A stretch of 64,000 nt of DNA, from contig NZ_CP032382.1 of NCBI RefSeq assembly GCF_003589925.1, positions 5,828,001 through 5,892,000 of the forward strand, given 5' to 3'. Below the pieces are notes generated by a model, which was given only the letters and a program-made list of their open reading frames with translations, was not told where the DNA came from and made no database searches. A program made the position numbers and the translations under genes. This stretch comes from Chryseolinea soli (GTDB lineage: Bacteria > Bacteroidota > Bacteroidia > Cytophagales > Cyclobacteriaceae). Of the stretch, positions 26,295 through 35,447 are shown in pieces; within the stretch, counting starts at the first letter, position 1, and each line of letters opens with the position of its first letter.

Positions 26295-26768
26295 ATGAAA
26301 ACGCCCTTAATTACTCCAGAAGGTTTAGAAAAACTAAAAGCAGAGTTGGATCATTTGTGGCGCGTTGAACGGCCCGACACCACGCAAAAGGTATCCTGGG
26401 CCGCAAGCCTTGGAGATCGTTCTGAAAATGCGGATTATCATTACAACAAAAAGCGCCTGCGCGAAATTGACCGGCGCGTGCTCTATCTACGCAAATGTAT
26501 CGACGATTTGAAGGTCGTGAACTATTCACCGTTCCAGGAAGGCAAGGTCATGTTTGGTGCTTGGGTAGAAGTTGAAAATGACCGAGGCGGAAAGAAACGC
26601 TTCCGTATAGTCGGCTATGATGAGATCTTTGATACCAAAGATTACATCTCCATAGACTCACCGATGGCACACGCGCTGATGAAAAAAGAAGTGGGCGATG
26701 AAGTCGTAGTGAAAACCGGTGCGGGCGAGTTTGTCTGGCGTATTACAAAAATTGAGTACCAGAAATAA
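26295..26768 (+). CDS. GreA/GreB-family transcription elongation factor
   Basis: A 157-residue protein. The N-terminal coiled coil (about residues 1-75) includes the tip SLGDRSENADYHYNKKRL, whose acidic residues (Asp and Glu) act in RNA polymerase backtrack cleavage. The C-terminal domain (about 80-157) contains GAWVEVENDRGGKKRFRIVG and SPMAHALMKKEVGDEVVVKT. It binds the RNA polymerase secondary channel and rescues stalled complexes. A housekeeping-type gene, here in an accessory region, so possibly an extra paralogue. Confidence 0.9.
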   Translation: MKTPLITPEGLEKLKAELDHLWRVERPDTTQKVSWAASLGDRSENADYHYNKKRLREIDRRVLYLRKCIDDLKVVNYSPFQEGKVMFGAWVEVENDRGGKKRFRIVGYDEIFDTKDYISIDSPMAHALMKKEVGDEVVVKTGAGEFVWRITKIEYQK

Positions 26769-26886
26769 ATGTTTGGTGATGAGTGACGGAATAGACCTGG
26801 ATAATCGATTTAAAGAACCAGCCTTCAAGAAAGATTGGGGACAGACTTATGAGACTATTGACTAACCTCAAATTACAATCCATAGA

Positions 26887-28101
26887 ATGTTTAGAAATCG
26901 GTTTTTAACAGGGTTGGGTGGCTGCCTGTTCTGTGCGGCGCCATTGGCCATACACGCACAACAAAATGAAACGGCCTGGTTCAAAGATGTCACAGCAACG
27001 CAAGTACCCCTTGACGGTAAAGAGCATGCGCTGAATGTGGTTTTCCTGGATGTGGATGGTGATCGTGACCTGGATGCGATCCTGGCGCTGGAATCGGAAC
27101 CCAACCGCTTATACCTCAACGATGGTAAAGGAAAATTTACCTGGAAAAAAGGTGCTTTTGCAGAGGAGAAACACGATTCAGAACATGTGCGGATAGCCGA
27201 TTTCAACAACGATCGTATAGCCGACATTATTTTTGTAGCAGAAGACGACCAGACACACGAGTATTACCTCGGCAAAGGCGACGGTACTTTCATTGACGTA
27301 AGCGACCGCCTCCCGGCCAAAAGCGAAGCGAATGGCCTGGACGTGGGGGATGTGAACGGCGATGGACTCCCCGATATTGTTGTAGGCAATTCCGGTTCCA
27401 AAGCACAGGATTTTTTATGGATCAACAACCTGGAAAAACCTGGGTACTTTATTGATCACACCACCGACGGTCTACCCGCCAGCGAAGATCAAACCCAGGC
27501 CGTAAAACTGGCTGATTTAAATGGTGATGGTACGCTGGATTTGGTAGTTGGCAATGAGGTGCCCCCGAATCGTCTGTTTTTTAACGACGGCAAGGGAAAG
27601 TTTACAGAGCACCCGGAAAAACTTGAACTGCTGGTGCCGTTGCATACCCGCGATGTGCTGGTGTTTGATGCGAACCGGGACGGGCATGCGGATATTCTAT
27701 TTGTTAACCTTACCAACAACGGTGGCCAATGGGATAAGGATCCTACAGCCCGTTTGCTGATCAATGACGGCAAGGGAAATTTTAAGGATGAAACAGCCAA
27801 AAGAATTCCAGCACAGAAATTATCCAGCTATTCGGGTGCGATTGTAGATTTTAACCACGACGGTTACGCGGATATTATTCTAAGTGCAATTAAAACACCA
27901 CCCTTTGAAGCTGCCCAGGTACAGGCCTTGCAGAATGATGGCAAGGGCGTATTTACCAATGTAACCAGTAAGGTAATCCCAGGCACAACGGTATCGCGTG
28001 GCTGGGGCATTGCTGTGGGAGATGTGAACGGTGATGGTGTACTGGATTTGATGATTGGCGGCTGGGGAGCGCAGGTGCGTTTGCTGCTTGGAAAAAAATA
28101 A
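26887..28101 (+). CDS. Secreted FG-GAP/VCBS beta-propeller protein
   Basis: A 404-residue protein with a signal peptide (about residues 1-25). It carries seven FG-GAP repeats, each with a Ca2+-binding DxDxDGxxD-type loop (DVDGDRDLD, DFNNDRIAD, DVNGDGLPD, DLNGDGTLD, DANRDGHAD, DFNHDGYAD, DVNGDGVLD). Seven repeats fit an integrin-like seven-bladed propeller. It would be a Ca2+-stabilised extracellular binding protein; the ligand is unknown. The ATG at 26887 starts the signal peptide. Confidence 0.85.
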   Translation: MFRNRFLTGLGGCLFCAAPLAIHAQQNETAWFKDVTATQVPLDGKEHALNVVFLDVDGDRDLDAILALESEPNRLYLNDGKGKFTWKKGAFAEEKHDSEHVRIADFNNDRIADIIFVAEDDQTHEYYLGKGDGTFIDVSDRLPAKSEANGLDVGDVNGDGLPDIVVGNSGSKAQDFLWINNLEKPGYFIDHTTDGLPASEDQTQAVKLADLNGDGTLDLVVGNEVPPNRLFFNDGKGKFTEHPEKLELLVPLHTRDVLVFDANRDGHADILFVNLTNNGGQWDKDPTARLLINDGKGNFKDETAKRIPAQKLSSYSGAIVDFNHDGYADIILSAIKTPPFEAAQVQALQNDGKGVFTNVTSKVIPGTTVSRGWGIAVGDVNGDGVLDLMIGGWGAQVRLLLGKK

Positions 28102-28217
28102 GTTAGAGCAGGTCGATCTGAAAGCTACTTTGCGTCTTCGCTTAGGCAAGGGATTTTCCGGTCACACCTTTCATGAAGACCCACCGAAGTTTAACATAAA
28201 CCAAAACATGATAAGCG

Positions 28218-28778
28218 ATGTCGAACAACCCAGATATTTTTGAGAGAATGCTTGCCGGGGGCATCATCCGGAATGATGAAATGGGCGACGCTTGGGAAGT
28301 TGTTTTTCGCGCGCAGAAATTGTCACCAGCACTTAACGCTTCCACAACCATTGACGAAATGCGCGCCAGGTTGAGTGAGCTCATCAACACCCCAATCGAC
28401 CAGAGTACAACGGTCTTTGTACCGTTCTACACAAACTTTGGAAAACATATCAAGCTTGGCAAAGGGATTTTTATCAATCATGCCTGCACATTTCTCGATC
28501 TCGGTGGAATAACCATTGAAGATGATGTGCTGATCGGACCGAAAGTTAATCTGATCACCGAGAATCATCCGGTTGATCCTTCGAAAAGAAAATACCTTGA
28601 TTTGAAGTCAATCTTGATCAAACGAAATGCGTGGATAGGGGCGGGTGCGACAATACTGCCTGGCGTTACTGTTGGAGAAAACGCTATCGTTGCGGCCGGA
28701 GCGGTAGTAAATAAAGATGTCCCTGATAACAGCATCGTCGGAGGAATCCCCGCCAAATTCATGAAGGCCATTGAATAA
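28218..28778 (+). CDS. Hexapeptide-repeat sugar O-acetyltransferase
   Basis: A 186-residue left-handed beta-helix acyltransferase of the maltose/galactoside acetyltransferase type. The catalytic His lies in NHACTFLDLGG, the canonical ENHPVDPSKRKY loop is present, and the helix ends with GENAIVAAGAVVNKDVPDNSIVGGIPAK. It transfers acetyl from acetyl-CoA to a sugar hydroxyl in the cytosol. It ends 55 nt from the convergent HAD gene. Confidence 0.88.
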   Translation: MSNNPDIFERMLAGGIIRNDEMGDAWEVVFRAQKLSPALNASTTIDEMRARLSELINTPIDQSTTVFVPFYTNFGKHIKLGKGIFINHACTFLDLGGITIEDDVLIGPKVNLITENHPVDPSKRKYLDLKSILIKRNAWIGAGATILPGVTVGENAIVAAGAVVNKDVPDNSIVGGIPAKFMKAIE

Positions 28779-28833
28779 GGATCGCTAGTCTCTATATCAA
28801 GTAGAGGACAAAAGGGCTCTAAAATTCATTGGC

Positions 28834-29625
28834 CTACAGTTGTTCCAGTATACTCAGCACACCACGATCGTCGTTGCTGCGGGTCATAAACTTCGCGGCG
28901 TGCTTCACTTCGGGGTGGGCATTTTCCATAGCAAAGCTAAAGTGTGCTTCGCCCATCATTTCAACATCGTTGAGGTAGTCGCCGAATACCATGGTGTGTT
29001 CACGGGCGACCCCAAATTTTTTCTGCACGATATCGAGCGCCCTTCCCTTGTGAGCCAGCTTATGTGAAAGGTCGATCCATACGTTGCCAGACACTTTTAC
29101 CTGCAGGTCATCCTGATATTCTAAAAAGTGAGAATAGCTATTTTGCTCGGCGCCGGATAAATCGCAGATGGCGATCTTGAGAAATTCATCATCATCGACG
29201 TCTGCGATGTTGTCTACGATGGCGTATGCGTCATAATACATGGACAGACGCGCAACAAAGGCGGGATCGTCGTTGTCGATGTAGGCGCTCTCCTTACCGC
29301 AAAGGATCGTCAGTAGGTTCGGAAGTGCTTTTATGCGCTTCAGGATCTCGCGGGTAAGATCCCGATCCATTTGCTGGAGGTGAAGTTCTTTGCCCTGATG
29401 CATCACATAACTGCCATTCTCGGCGATGAAAATGATGTCGTCCTGGATGCCCGGAAAACAGTTATAAAGATTCTGGTATTGCCTTCCGCTGGCGGCAGAG
29501 AATAAAATATCCTTCGAACGCATTCGATTGAATACCGTAAAGAAATCGGGACTTAATTCGTGTTTGGTGTTGAGAAGGGTGCCATCCATATCGGAGGCTA
29601 CAAGTCTTACTGATGAAAAATCCAT
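28834..29625 (-). CDS. Cof-type HAD phosphatase
   Basis: A 263-residue HAD phosphatase. Motif I is ASDMDGTLLNTKH, motif II is SAASGRQ, and motif IV is MVFGDYLNDVEMM. The Cof-type cap lies between about residues 80 and 190. It hydrolyses phosphate from small metabolites, often sugar phosphates or nucleotides. It is cytosolic and shows no link to its neighbours, which are also single genes. Confidence 0.88.
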   Translation of the reverse strand: MDFSSVRLVASDMDGTLLNTKHELSPDFFTVFNRMRSKDILFSAASGRQYQNLYNCFPGIQDDIIFIAENGSYVMHQGKELHLQQMDRDLTREILKRIKALPNLLTILCGKESAYIDNDDPAFVARLSMYYDAYAIVDNIADVDDDEFLKIAICDLSGAEQNSYSHFLEYQDDLQVKVSGNVWIDLSHKLAHKGRALDIVQKKFGVAREHTMVFGDYLNDVEMMGEAHFSFAMENAHPEVKHAAKFMTRSNDDRGVLSILEQL

Positions 29626-29906
29626 ACGTACGTTTCCCGGTGAAAAGAATCGGGGACAAAAATAGCGTAATCCATCACATTGGGACGTGATTTGTCTTTT
29701 TATAATTTAATGGTGCTCTTCCGATGTTGCTGGAAAGCATCTGGGATCTTCGGCGATCGTGTTCCTGCAAGAATAAACCCTCGCGTAATTTCTATAGGCC
29801 CGTTTCCCGCTTTCTGTTATCTTACGTTATGCACGTGTTCATAACCCTTGTTTCAAAGCGACCTGATGGTCTACACCGGCGATTTCGGAGATTTGCCGTT
29901 TGTGTG

Positions 29907-31829
29907 ATGAGACACACCAAAAATATCCTTTTGATTTTTGCCGTAGGTATCACGGGCGTTGCCACAGGGCAAGGGCTCGACAAATCGCTCGTCAGGAATC
30001 AAACCAAGACCGCGGAGTTCATCATTGAGCCGCCCACCTTGTTGTGTGCAGGTTTTGAGTGGGTCATCTCCGGCGATGAGAACCGGAACGCCACCGTGTC
30101 AGTTTCCTATCGCAAAAAAGATACGGGTGAGTGGCGGAACGGACTACCCTTGTTGCGTGTGGGCGGAGAAAAGATCTATGGCCATGATCAGCCGTGGGTC
30201 TATACTACACCCAACCTGTTTGCCGGAAGTCTTTTCAATCTTGAGCCGGGAACGGTATACGAATGCCGTTTCCAGTTGTCTGATCCGGATGGCATCGAAG
30301 GGCAGTCCACGCAAACCGTATTCGTTCAGACCAAAACAGAACCCAAGCCCTATGCACTGGGGCAAGTCTATCACGTCTATCCCCCGGGTTATAAGGGAAC
30401 AAAACAAAGTCCTGCGTTTACAGGGTTGAACGAAGCCTATTACGGTATCGGCAATACCGGCGACTGGTGGAATGTTCCTGAGCCACGTGTACAGCCAGGC
30501 GATGTGATCCTGGTGCATGCCGGCCTTTACAAAGCACACCGGCTCAAGTACGCCGACTCCCTGGCGCTCGATTTCGACGGCGCCTATGTGCTCACACAAA
30601 AAGGCACCGCCGAAAAACCGATTGCCATTAAAGCTGCCGGCGACGGAGAAGTTATTTTCGACGGGGATGGTTCCTACCGCCTCTTCGACGTGATGGCCGC
30701 CGATTACCATTACTTCGAAGGGCTCACCATCCGGAATACAGATGTCGCATTCTACGGGGGATTGAAAAGAGTGATGGGCTGTAGCGGATTGACCGTTAAG
30801 CATTGCAAAATGGAAGACATCGGCATTGCCGTAATGACCTATAACGCCGACTCCCGGGATTTTTATATTGCCGATAACATCATGGTCGGCCGGCATGAGC
30901 GGGATACGCTCATCGGGTGGTATGGATTCGAGAAGCCGGCGCCGTTAACATCGTATTTTGCCATCAAGGTATATGGACAGGGGCACGTGGTCTGCCACAA
31001 CTCCATTGCTTACTTTCACGATGGGATCTGCGTCGATACCCATGGCCTGCCCGAGGGCGCAAAGAAATGTGTTTCCATCGATTTTTATCGCAACGATATC
31101 TTCAACGTCGCCGACGACTTCATCGAGGCCGATGGAGGCTCTCATAACATCCGCGTATTCGAGAACCGCGGGTTCAATGCCTATCATTCAGCATTAAGCG
31201 CACAACCTGTTTTCGGCGGGCCGGTCTACTTCATCCGTAACATCTGCTATAACATACCGGGCAACGCGTTAAAATATATGGTCCGGCCTTCCGGTATCTA
31301 TACCTATCAAAACACATTTGTTGCAGAAGCCACGATCAGCGCTTTCTCCAACGGACATTTCCGGAACAACTTGTTCATCGGCCCGGATGATGTGAGGCCT
31401 TCGCTGAGCGGCACCACGTTCACCAACTACACCACATTGGATTATGATGGCTACCGCAAGAAACCCGAAAACCAAACCAACTACCGCTGGCGGTACCCGC
31501 TGCACGATTCACTGAACCACGCCGATGAAAAAGAGCTTGGGTGGGTAGAATTTAAAACACTCCGCGAATTCACGAAGAAGACCGGATACGAAGTACACGG
31601 AGTAGAACTCGAAAAAGTGATCTTCGAGAATGTTCCGCTGCCCGATCCGCGACGAAAGGGACATGTGTACCCGGTGGCAGGTTACGACTTCAGACTAAAA
31701 CCCGCTTCCAAGGCGGTCGATGCCGGATGCCTGCTGCCGACGATCACCGATGGATATACGGGCAAAGCACCGGATCTAGGTGCGCTTGAATCCGGAGTGG
31801 TTGCGCCACAGTACGGACCGAGAAAATAA
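29907..31829 (+). CDS. Secreted right-handed beta-helix repeat protein
   Basis: A 640-residue protein with a signal peptide (about residues 1-22, MRHTKNILLIFAVGITGVA). A fibronectin-like N-terminal domain (about 30-150, with NLEPGTVYECRFQLSDPDG) precedes a right-handed parallel beta-helix (about 160-560). Beta-helix features are DVILVHAGLYKAHRL, FDVMAADYHYFEGLTIRN, GLTVKHCKMEDIGIAV and NIRVFENRGFNAYHSAL. Such folds occur in polysaccharide lyases and pectin-active enzymes, but I see no clear catalytic site. ATG 29907 starts the signal peptide; the open frame begins at 29724. Confidence 0.78.
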   Translation: MRHTKNILLIFAVGITGVATGQGLDKSLVRNQTKTAEFIIEPPTLLCAGFEWVISGDENRNATVSVSYRKKDTGEWRNGLPLLRVGGEKIYGHDQPWVYTTPNLFAGSLFNLEPGTVYECRFQLSDPDGIEGQSTQTVFVQTKTEPKPYALGQVYHVYPPGYKGTKQSPAFTGLNEAYYGIGNTGDWWNVPEPRVQPGDVILVHAGLYKAHRLKYADSLALDFDGAYVLTQKGTAEKPIAIKAAGDGEVIFDGDGSYRLFDVMAADYHYFEGLTIRNTDVAFYGGLKRVMGCSGLTVKHCKMEDIGIAVMTYNADSRDFYIADNIMVGRHERDTLIGWYGFEKPAPLTSYFAIKVYGQGHVVCHNSIAYFHDGICVDTHGLPEGAKKCVSIDFYRNDIFNVADDFIEADGGSHNIRVFENRGFNAYHSALSAQPVFGGPVYFIRNICYNIPGNALKYMVRPSGIYTYQNTFVAEATISAFSNGHFRNNLFIGPDDVRPSLSGTTFTNYTTLDYDGYRKKPENQTNYRWRYPLHDSLNHADEKELGWVEFKTLREFTKKTGYEVHGVELEKVIFENVPLPDPRRKGHVYPVAGYDFRLKPASKAVDAGCLLPTITDGYTGKAPDLGALESGVVAPQYGPRK

Positions 31830-31887
31830 AGAGCGACCGCTAACTTTAATAGGTTTTACCATGAAATTGGATTTCTTTCGGATGCTG

Positions 31888-33060
31888 TTACCGCAGGCAA
31901 CGGTTTAGAAAATCGAGTATTTCTACACGGTTTTCATCAGCGAGATTGCGAGCCATTGAATATGCGTTATATCCATGGACGTTTGCTATATTGGGGTCAG
32001 CTCCTTTGTCTATCAAAGCTTTTATTGCTTTTTTTTCGCGGCTTATCATGTCGTCACGTTCTGCCGAACTTCCCGGCTTATAAGCGATACTTCTGTTCCC
32101 GCAATCATACAGTCGCGCCAGTTGTTGCGCTTTTATATTCAAAATAGTATCCCCGCCAGCATCCCGCTGGTTAATATCTCCACCAGCCTGCAGAATCAGT
32201 TCTAGGGCAACCGAATTGTTATTGTACTTTACACATTGGTGTAGGGCCCAGCGGATATGCGCTCCCTTTTCAAGGAGGAACGCCACGATCTCGTTATTGT
32301 TAAACCAACAGGCTGCTTCGAGAAAAGTCTTATTCTGGCTTTCCCACTTCCCATTGATATCAATCTCTCCTTTTACGACCAGTTCCTTAAATAATTCATT
32401 ATGGTTACCGGAGATGAGACTGTGCTCAAAGGTTTCATTGGCGGATTGATGAGAAGGCTTGAGGGTATTGTATTTTGGATGGGCACTATATTTTTTTGGC
32501 ACCGCCTTTTCTTGCTTGGGTTTGGATACTTCGGCATAAGTTCCATTATCTTTGACGGCGTCCCAATAGCCGTTTCCGTCAATACCTCCGAAGGCAACTA
32601 CGCGGTCGTTATGCATTAAAAAGCTCAGACCGTGGTCATCGTCCCAATGGCATCCGCCCGTGATTTCATAGTAAGAAGTACCGTTCTTGCTAACGATCTT
32701 CACATCAATGGTACCGAGGTCGATCAACTGCCGGATGCGCTCTGCCGTGAGATTGGCATAGGCGGGGTCCCGCTGCAATCCGTAGATCTCAATGATCTCA
32801 GGTAACTCCTGAAGTGTTCTGTTAATGATGACATCCCGTATTTTTTCCTGATTTTGAAAGATATAACCTATGGCTTCAAACTGTTCAGGATAAGGATCTG
32901 GATTGTCTGTCAAATCGTCTTCAATTCTTAAGGTCATTTTCCCATCGCTGAGTATATCCGAATCTCCTGAACGATACCGCCCATTTATGATTTGAAAACC
33001 CGCAAAAGCAATGAGTTCTATTTCGTATTCCCAATCGCCATTAAAATGGATAGCGTCCAT
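31888..33060 (-). CDS. DUF6985-like and ankyrin-repeat protein
   Basis: A 390-residue protein without a signal peptide. The N-terminal half (about 1-170) ends with HGLSFLMHNDRVVAFGGIDGNGYW and resembles the DUF6985 region seen in immunity-like proteins. After a proline/lysine linker the C-terminal half has ankyrin repeats (NGKWESQNKTFLEAACWFNNNEIVAFLLEKGAHI, ALELILQAGGDINQRDAGGDTIL, AIKALIDKGADPNIANVHGYNAYSMA). Ankyrin repeats bind proteins, so an antitoxin or scaffold role is possible, though I see no toxin nearby. Confidence 0.7.
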   Translation of the reverse strand: MDAIHFNGDWEYEIELIAFAGFQIINGRYRSGDSDILSDGKMTLRIEDDLTDNPDPYPEQFEAIGYIFQNQEKIRDVIINRTLQELPEIIEIYGLQRDPAYANLTAERIRQLIDLGTIDVKIVSKNGTSYYEITGGCHWDDDHGLSFLMHNDRVVAFGGIDGNGYWDAVKDNGTYAEVSKPKQEKAVPKKYSAHPKYNTLKPSHQSANETFEHSLISGNHNELFKELVVKGEIDINGKWESQNKTFLEAACWFNNNEIVAFLLEKGAHIRWALHQCVKYNNNSVALELILQAGGDINQRDAGGDTILNIKAQQLARLYDCGNRSIAYKPGSSAERDDMISREKKAIKALIDKGADPNIANVHGYNAYSMARNLADENRVEILDFLNRCLR

Positions 33061-33108
33061 GTGTATTATTTTTGATGCAGTATATTCCTTTGCCTGTTTC
33101 TTTGCAAG

Positions 33109-33300
33109 TCATTGAACCGGGATATAGCAGGAGGGAACGCCAGCTCCACCGTTGGTACGGCTACGGACGTTCAGCCCTTTCCAGCCCAAATTTATAACCA
33201 CATTTCTCAGTTCCGTTTCTGTGGCCCCAGCATTAAACAGCGCACCCACTGTATTGATGGGGACACCCACTTTATGCCCGTAATTTTTATCTTTGCGGGG
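33109..33300 (-). pseudogene. Unassigned reading-frame fragment, no start codon
   Basis: An open frame runs from a stop (TGA at 33109-33111) back to a TAG at 33301-33303. It encodes about 63 residues with ordinary composition, including NTVGALFNAGATETELRNVV and LGWKGLNVRSRTNGGAGVPS. There is no ATG; a GTG at 33270 would give 53 residues. I do not recognise the family. It could be a gene remnant or a short gene using GTG. Confidence 0.3.
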
Positions 33301-33327
33301 CTATTTTAAGCCTAAGAAAGAAAGTTT

Positions 33328-34350
33328 ATGAAGAAAATAGGATTTTTATCGTTCGGACATTGGGCGAATCGCCAGGGCTATCAAGCCCGTACCGCGAGCG
33401 ACACATTGCTTCAGTCAATTGATCTGGCGGTTGCTGCCGAAGAACTGGGGTTGGATGGCGCCTATTTCCGGGTGCATCATTTCGCGGCCCAGCTGGGATC
33501 TCCATTTCCTTTATTGTCCGCTATCGGTGCCAAAACAAACAAGATAGAGATTGGAACCGGCGTGATCGATATGCGTTATGAGAATCCGCTGTATATGGTA
33601 GAAGATGCCGGATCGGCTGATCTCATTTCCAGGGGTAGGTTGCAACTGGGGATCAGCAGAGGTTCGCCGGAACAGGTGATCGATGGATGGCGGTATTTTG
33701 GTTATGAACCCAAAGCCGGAGAAACCGATGCGGACATGGGCCGGCGTAAAGCATTAGAATTTTTGGATAAGTTAAGAGGTGTGGGATTCGCCCAACCCAA
33801 CCCATACCCGATGTTCCCGAATCCGCCGGGTTTGTTACGCGTAGAACCTCATTCGGCGGGATTGCGCGACCGGATCTGGTGGGGTGCGGCCTCGAATGCT
33901 ACGGCGGTCTGGGCAGCCGAAAACGGAATGCACCTGCAAAGTTCCACCCTGAAATTTGATGAAAGCGGCAAACCTTTCCATGTGCAACAAGCAGAGCAGA
34001 TCAGGTTGTACAAAGAAGCCTGGAAAAAAGCAGGGCACCAGCGCGAGCCAAGGATTTCGGTAAGCAGATCTATTTTTGCATTGGTCTCGGATCAAGACCG
34101 GTATTTCTTTGGACAGGACACCAAAAGCACCGATCAAATCGGTTTTATTGAAAGCGACAAACGCGCTATTTTCGGAAGAAGCTATGCGGCGGAACCGGAT
34201 CAACTCATCAAGGAATTGGCTGGAGACGAAGCGATCAAGGAAGCAGACACACTGCTTTTGACGATACCCAATACGTTAGGGGTGGATTACAATGTTCACG
34301 TGCTGTCTTCTATTTTAAAGCACGTAGCTCCTGGATTAGGTTGGCGATAA
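33328..34350 (+). CDS. LLM-class flavin-dependent oxidoreductase
   Basis: A 340-residue bacterial luciferase-like monooxygenase. The TIM-barrel opening is KIGFLSFGHWANRQ, then DLAVAAEELGLDGAYFRVHHFAAQLGSPFPLLSAIGAKTNKIEIGTGVI. The FMN-binding features include LQLGISRGSPEQV. Such enzymes use FMNH2 and oxygen for oxidations or sulphonate cleavage; the substrate is unknown. It ends 43 nt before a bidirectional terminator. Confidence 0.88.
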   Translation: MKKIGFLSFGHWANRQGYQARTASDTLLQSIDLAVAAEELGLDGAYFRVHHFAAQLGSPFPLLSAIGAKTNKIEIGTGVIDMRYENPLYMVEDAGSADLISRGRLQLGISRGSPEQVIDGWRYFGYEPKAGETDADMGRRKALEFLDKLRGVGFAQPNPYPMFPNPPGLLRVEPHSAGLRDRIWWGAASNATAVWAAENGMHLQSSTLKFDESGKPFHVQQAEQIRLYKEAWKKAGHQREPRISVSRSIFALVSDQDRYFFGQDTKSTDQIGFIESDKRAIFGRSYAAEPDQLIKELAGDEAIKEADTLLLTIPNTLGVDYNVHVLSSILKHVAPGLGWR

Positions 34351-34392
34351 TTTTCAGACGGCTAAATAATGGGGAGGGAGTGTGAGTGCGAA

Positions 34393-34448
34393 GAAAAAAA
34401 AGAGTGAGTATGTTCGCTCTTACGCTCACACTCACTCTGTTTTTTTTT
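34393..34448. terminator. Bidirectional intrinsic terminator
   Basis: AGAGTGAGT (34401-34409) pairs with ACTCACTCT (34430-34438). Nine T residues follow on the right (34440-34448) and eight A residues precede on the left (34393-34400), so each strand sees a U-tract. An outer pair, GAGTGTGAG (34378-34386) and CTCACACTC (34425-34433), can compete. It separates the convergent LLM and EthD genes. Confidence 0.85.
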
Positions 34449-34472
34449 ATTGAAAATGGGGGAGTTCCCTCA

Positions 34473-34901
34473 CTATTTCACTACCTCACTCACCAAAATT
34501 ACGGGAGTCGCATTCGTGTAATTCACGAAGTCAGCTCTGATGGCGTCTCTGTTCGGAGCAATGGCCGCCTGATAGTCGCTTAGGCTTTTCACATAGAAAG
34601 TCCCGATAGCCATATACGGCAAGGGTTGGTTAGGAATACCACTGGCAAGTCCTTTTTCAATGGTATATTTTACCAGATTTGAACCTAGAAAGGCCGCGAC
34701 CATAGGCATGTGCTTCGTTTCATAATACTCCATGTTGAAGGTCTTGCCTTCCTCGAACGGGTACATGACAGAAACTTTAACCAATCCCTTTTCCACGGCA
34801 GTCAATTTGGAGTTTTTAGATTTTGAAGATTGCTTTTCTTGACCGAATGACGCAAAACACGTGACCATAAGTAAAGTTGAGAGGATGATGCTTAATTTCA
34901 T
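34473..34901 (-). CDS. Secreted EthD-family protein
   Basis: A 142-residue protein with a Sec signal peptide (residues 1 to about 20) and an EthD dimeric alpha/beta-barrel domain: VSVMYPFEEGKTFNMEYYETKHMPMV, then IGTFYVKSLSDYQAAI. EthD domains assist ether degradation in Rhodococcus, but many are of unknown function. A secreted version is not typical of that pathway. The ATG at 34901 starts the signal peptide. Confidence 0.8.
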   Translation of the reverse strand: MKLSIILSTLLMVTCFASFGQEKQSSKSKNSKLTAVEKGLVKVSVMYPFEEGKTFNMEYYETKHMPMVAAFLGSNLVKYTIEKGLASGIPNQPLPYMAIGTFYVKSLSDYQAAIAPNRDAIRADFVNYTNATPVILVSEVVK

Positions 34902-35216
34902 GTTTGATTTTTTAGGTTGATGTAGATCGATTAACAGCTTAGCTCGAAAGCTGATAATTCAAATGTCACCACTCGATCGCTATTTTCAAAACGATAGTTT
35001 ATGTAGTTTGACACGGCCTGCTTGCCGTTTGTCGGAAAGAAAACGTAAAGTAGTTGCCAACGCCAAAGACTTGTTTAGGCTGCGTGCAACGCGGGGCAAT
35101 CAATAATCAAATCGACTTGTCAACGCAACCTGCCGGCGCTGTCCCACATGACCAAACTTACTCCGAAGACAATGCCTGTCCGCGTAGGCTTCCGTAGACT
35201 GGACTTATACCTTCTG
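34902..35216. other. 315-nt intergenic stretch without a gene
   Basis: It lies between two minus-strand genes, EthD (starts 34901) and XRE (ends 35217). I see only a minor 6-bp inverted repeat near 34937 and no coding frame, so its left part is presumably the EthD promoter. Confidence 0.4.
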
Positions 35217-35444
35217 TTAACGGTTCGTTGTTCTTTTTTTGTCATTTACATATTCCAAAATGTCACCCGGTTGGCAATCTAATGCTTTGCAAATGGCGTC
35301 TAAGGTGCTAAAACGAATGGCTTTCGCCTTGCCTGTCTTTAAGATAGAGAGGTTGGATAATGTCAAATCTACTCTTTCGGAAAGTTCGTTCAGAGAGATC
35401 TTTCGTTTTGCCATCATCACGTCTAAGTTTACAATGATTGGCAT
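35217..35444 (-). CDS. XRE-family HTH regulator
   Basis: A 75-residue Cro/CI-type HTH protein (MAKRKISLNELSERVDLTLSNLSILKTGKAKAIRFSTLDAICKALDCQPGDIL). It starts 3 nt after the DUF2975 gene stop, so the two form an operon. DUF2975 membrane proteins are often paired with small XRE regulators. The operon's own promoter has palindromes, so autoregulation is plausible. Confidence 0.85.
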   Translation of the reverse strand: MPIIVNLDVMMAKRKISLNELSERVDLTLSNLSILKTGKAKAIRFSTLDAICKALDCQPGDILEYVNDKKRTTNR

Positions 35445-35447
35445 GGC

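Noticed and set aside
26779..26865. 28-codon ORF with ATG after the Gre factor gene
   Set aside because: It ends just before the FG-GAP gene and has a protein-like look (DLDNRFKEPAFKKDW), but it is too short, has no family match and lacks a clear ribosome site, so it is not reported as a gene.
28055..28243. 62-codon plus-strand ORF bridging the FG-GAP and acyltransferase genes
   Set aside because: It overlaps the 3' end of the FG-GAP gene in another frame and has no family or signal.
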